Shown: positions 13,332-14,157 of the stretch, piece after piece | How positions within the stretch are numbered: the stretch's first letter is position 1 | How the letters are laid out: every line of letters begins with the position of its first letter | Source of the DNA: Actinomycetota bacterium | GTDB taxonomy: Bacteria > Actinomycetota > Geothermincolia > Fen-727 > Anoxymicrobiaceae | Length of the DNA: 14,157 nt | Direction: 5' to 3' | Assembly: GCA_003154635.1 (NCBI GenBank) | Contig: PMDX01000206.1 | Location: 1 to 14,157 of the forward strand | Made by a program: the position numbers and the translations under genes | Notes under the pieces: model-generated | Told to the model about the DNA's origin: nothing | Seen by the model: the letters and a program-made list of their open reading frames with translations, nothing else | Database searches by the model: none

Positions 13332-13862
13332 ATGGATTACCTGGATGGCCGCATAGAGATCATGGAGGGTGACATAACAAGGCTGGATGTGGATGCGATC
13401 GTCAACGCCGCCAACAAGACACTGCTCGGTGGAGGAGGGGTAGACGGGGCCATACACAAGGCCGCCGGCCCGAAACTCCTCGAGGAGACGCGGACACTTG
13501 GCGGCGCCCGGACGGGAGAGGCGAAGATCACGGCGGGCTACAAGCTTTCTGCAAGGCACGTGATCCATGCGGTCGGCCCCGTCTATCACGATGGCAAGCA
13601 CGGCGAGCCAGACTTGCTTGCCGGCGCGTATCGCACCTGTCTCGAACTCGCGTCGCAGAACGCTTGCGCCACTCTGGCGTTTCCTGCGATCTCCACTGGC
13701 GTCTATGGCTATCCAAGGGAGCCCGCCGCGCGCATTGCCTTTCGCACAATTATCGCTTACGTCGAGCAGCATCCCGAAATCAAACTTGTCCGCTACGTGC
13801 TCTACGGAGCAGCCGCGCTGGCCGCGCATCAGCGCGTGCTGGACCAAGTGCGGATGGAATGA
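13332..13862 (+). CDS. Macro-domain protein, likely O-acetyl-ADP-ribose deacetylase / ADP-ribosyl hydrolase
   Basis: A 176-residue single macro domain. DAIVNAAN (21-28), LGGGGVDGAIHKAAG (32-46), GEAKITAGYKL (62-72), HVIHAVGP (76-83) and FPAISTGVYGYP (117-128) are the ADP-ribose-binding loops of the MacroD/YmdB class, including the Asn and Asp used for hydrolysis of O-acetyl-ADP-ribose or ADP-ribosyl-carboxylate esters. It acts in the cytosol. The ATG at 13332 has AGGAGGGG six bases upstream. Its TGA overlaps the ATG of the following GHMP kinase, so the two are probably translated together. No sirtuin or ADP-ribosyltransferase gene is in the window. Confidence 0.92.
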   Translation: MDYLDGRIEIMEGDITRLDVDAIVNAANKTLLGGGGVDGAIHKAAGPKLLEETRTLGGARTGEAKITAGYKLSARHVIHAVGPVYHDGKHGEPDLLAGAYRTCLELASQNACATLAFPAISTGVYGYPREPAARIAFRTIIAYVEQHPEIKLVRYVLYGAAALAAHQRVLDQVRME

Positions 13863-14157
13863 AGCAACTTATGGAAAAAAACACACCGCCTCTGCGTATC
13901 ATCAATAGCTTAGCTCCGATCCGTATCTGCGACAATGGAGGCTGGACGGATACGTGGTTCTCCGAGCATGGCCAGATCTTTAACATCGGCGTCTACCCTT
14001 ATGCCGAAGTTCAGATCGAAGTGTACCCGTACGGTGATCGGGAGGGGCGCATCCTGCTCTACGCCGAAAACTTTGGAGACCGCTATATTGTCTACCCTGA
14101 AAGAGACGTTTGGGACCGGCACCCTTTGCTCGAAGCTGCCTTCCAGCGAATGAACGT
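13859..14157 (+). CDS. GHMP-family sugar kinase, N-terminal part, truncated by window edge
   Basis: Ninety-nine codons are visible. APIRICDNGGWTDTWF (19-34) matches the N-terminal substrate loop of GHMP kinases acting on sugars (R.pLRI...GGgTD in heptose and fucose kinase relatives), followed by FNIGVYPYAEVQIEVYPYG, the usual strand pattern. The ATP-binding PxxxGLGSS loop lies beyond the edge, so activity and substrate cannot be judged. I chose the ATG at 13859, which overlaps the macro-domain stop (ATGA); an in-frame ATG at 13871 is an alternative. The overlap suggests translational coupling with the macro-domain gene. Confidence 0.8.
   Translation, partial: MKQLMEKNTPPLRIINSLAPIRICDNGGWTDTWFSEHGQIFNIGVYPYAEVQIEVYPYGDREGRILLYAENFGDRYIVYPERDVWDRHPLLEAAFQRMN

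Overview
The window looks like chromosomal DNA of a GC-rich, probably anaerobic, deep-branching member of the Actinomycetota (Geothermincolia/Aquicultor-like lineages). Three things suggest this: the repeated secreted-protein domain with the motif YLAEGCT...FETW...VQNPG, which I know mainly from such genomes; a DUF5808 protein; and a glycyl radical enzyme, whose radical form is oxygen-sensitive. Strong purine-rich ribosome binding sites and GTG/TTG starts are common. The lineage is an inference, not a measurement. I see no tRNA, rRNA, CRISPR array, insertion sequence or phage gene.

Layout, left to right. 1-216: tail of a PDZ-containing (HtrA-like) protease gene. 256-1286, minus strand: a class I SAM methyltransferase and a small DUF5808 membrane protein. 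1479-3176: an unusually long acyl-CoA dehydrogenase-family protein behind a promoter with a perfect inverted repeat. 3226-5112: an exported protein with four ~100-residue repeats and a C-terminal M23/LytM-type domain that lacks one catalytic histidine. 5122-5385, minus: a remnant of a trehalose-6-phosphate phosphatase domain. 5452-8424: a 990-residue glycyl radical enzyme with an SCP2-like N-terminal extension, a GCVE lyase/dehydratase motif and its own consensus-like promoter overlapped by a palindrome. 8546-10348, minus: a polytopic GT-C-like membrane protein. 10603-11684: convergent DUF1622 and MgtC/SapB membrane protein genes. 11945-12874: a PfkB-family 1-phosphofructokinase-like sugar kinase. 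12945-13219: a decayed Ser/Thr kinase N-terminus and a small 46-codon gene. 13332-14157: a macro-domain hydrolase overlapping a GHMP sugar kinase that runs off the edge.

Most genes look like single transcription units in alternating directions rather than one pathway operon; only macro domain/GHMP kinase (4-base overlap) looks like a tight operon. The most interesting unit is the glycyl radical enzyme: it combines a putative lipid-binding-type N-terminal domain with a lyase-type active site, has no activating radical-SAM enzyme in the window, and sits beside a truncated trehalose gene. The secreted repeat protein is the second point of interest, because its repeats show a regular cysteine pairing pattern that is altered in one repeat and its peptidase domain may be non-catalytic.
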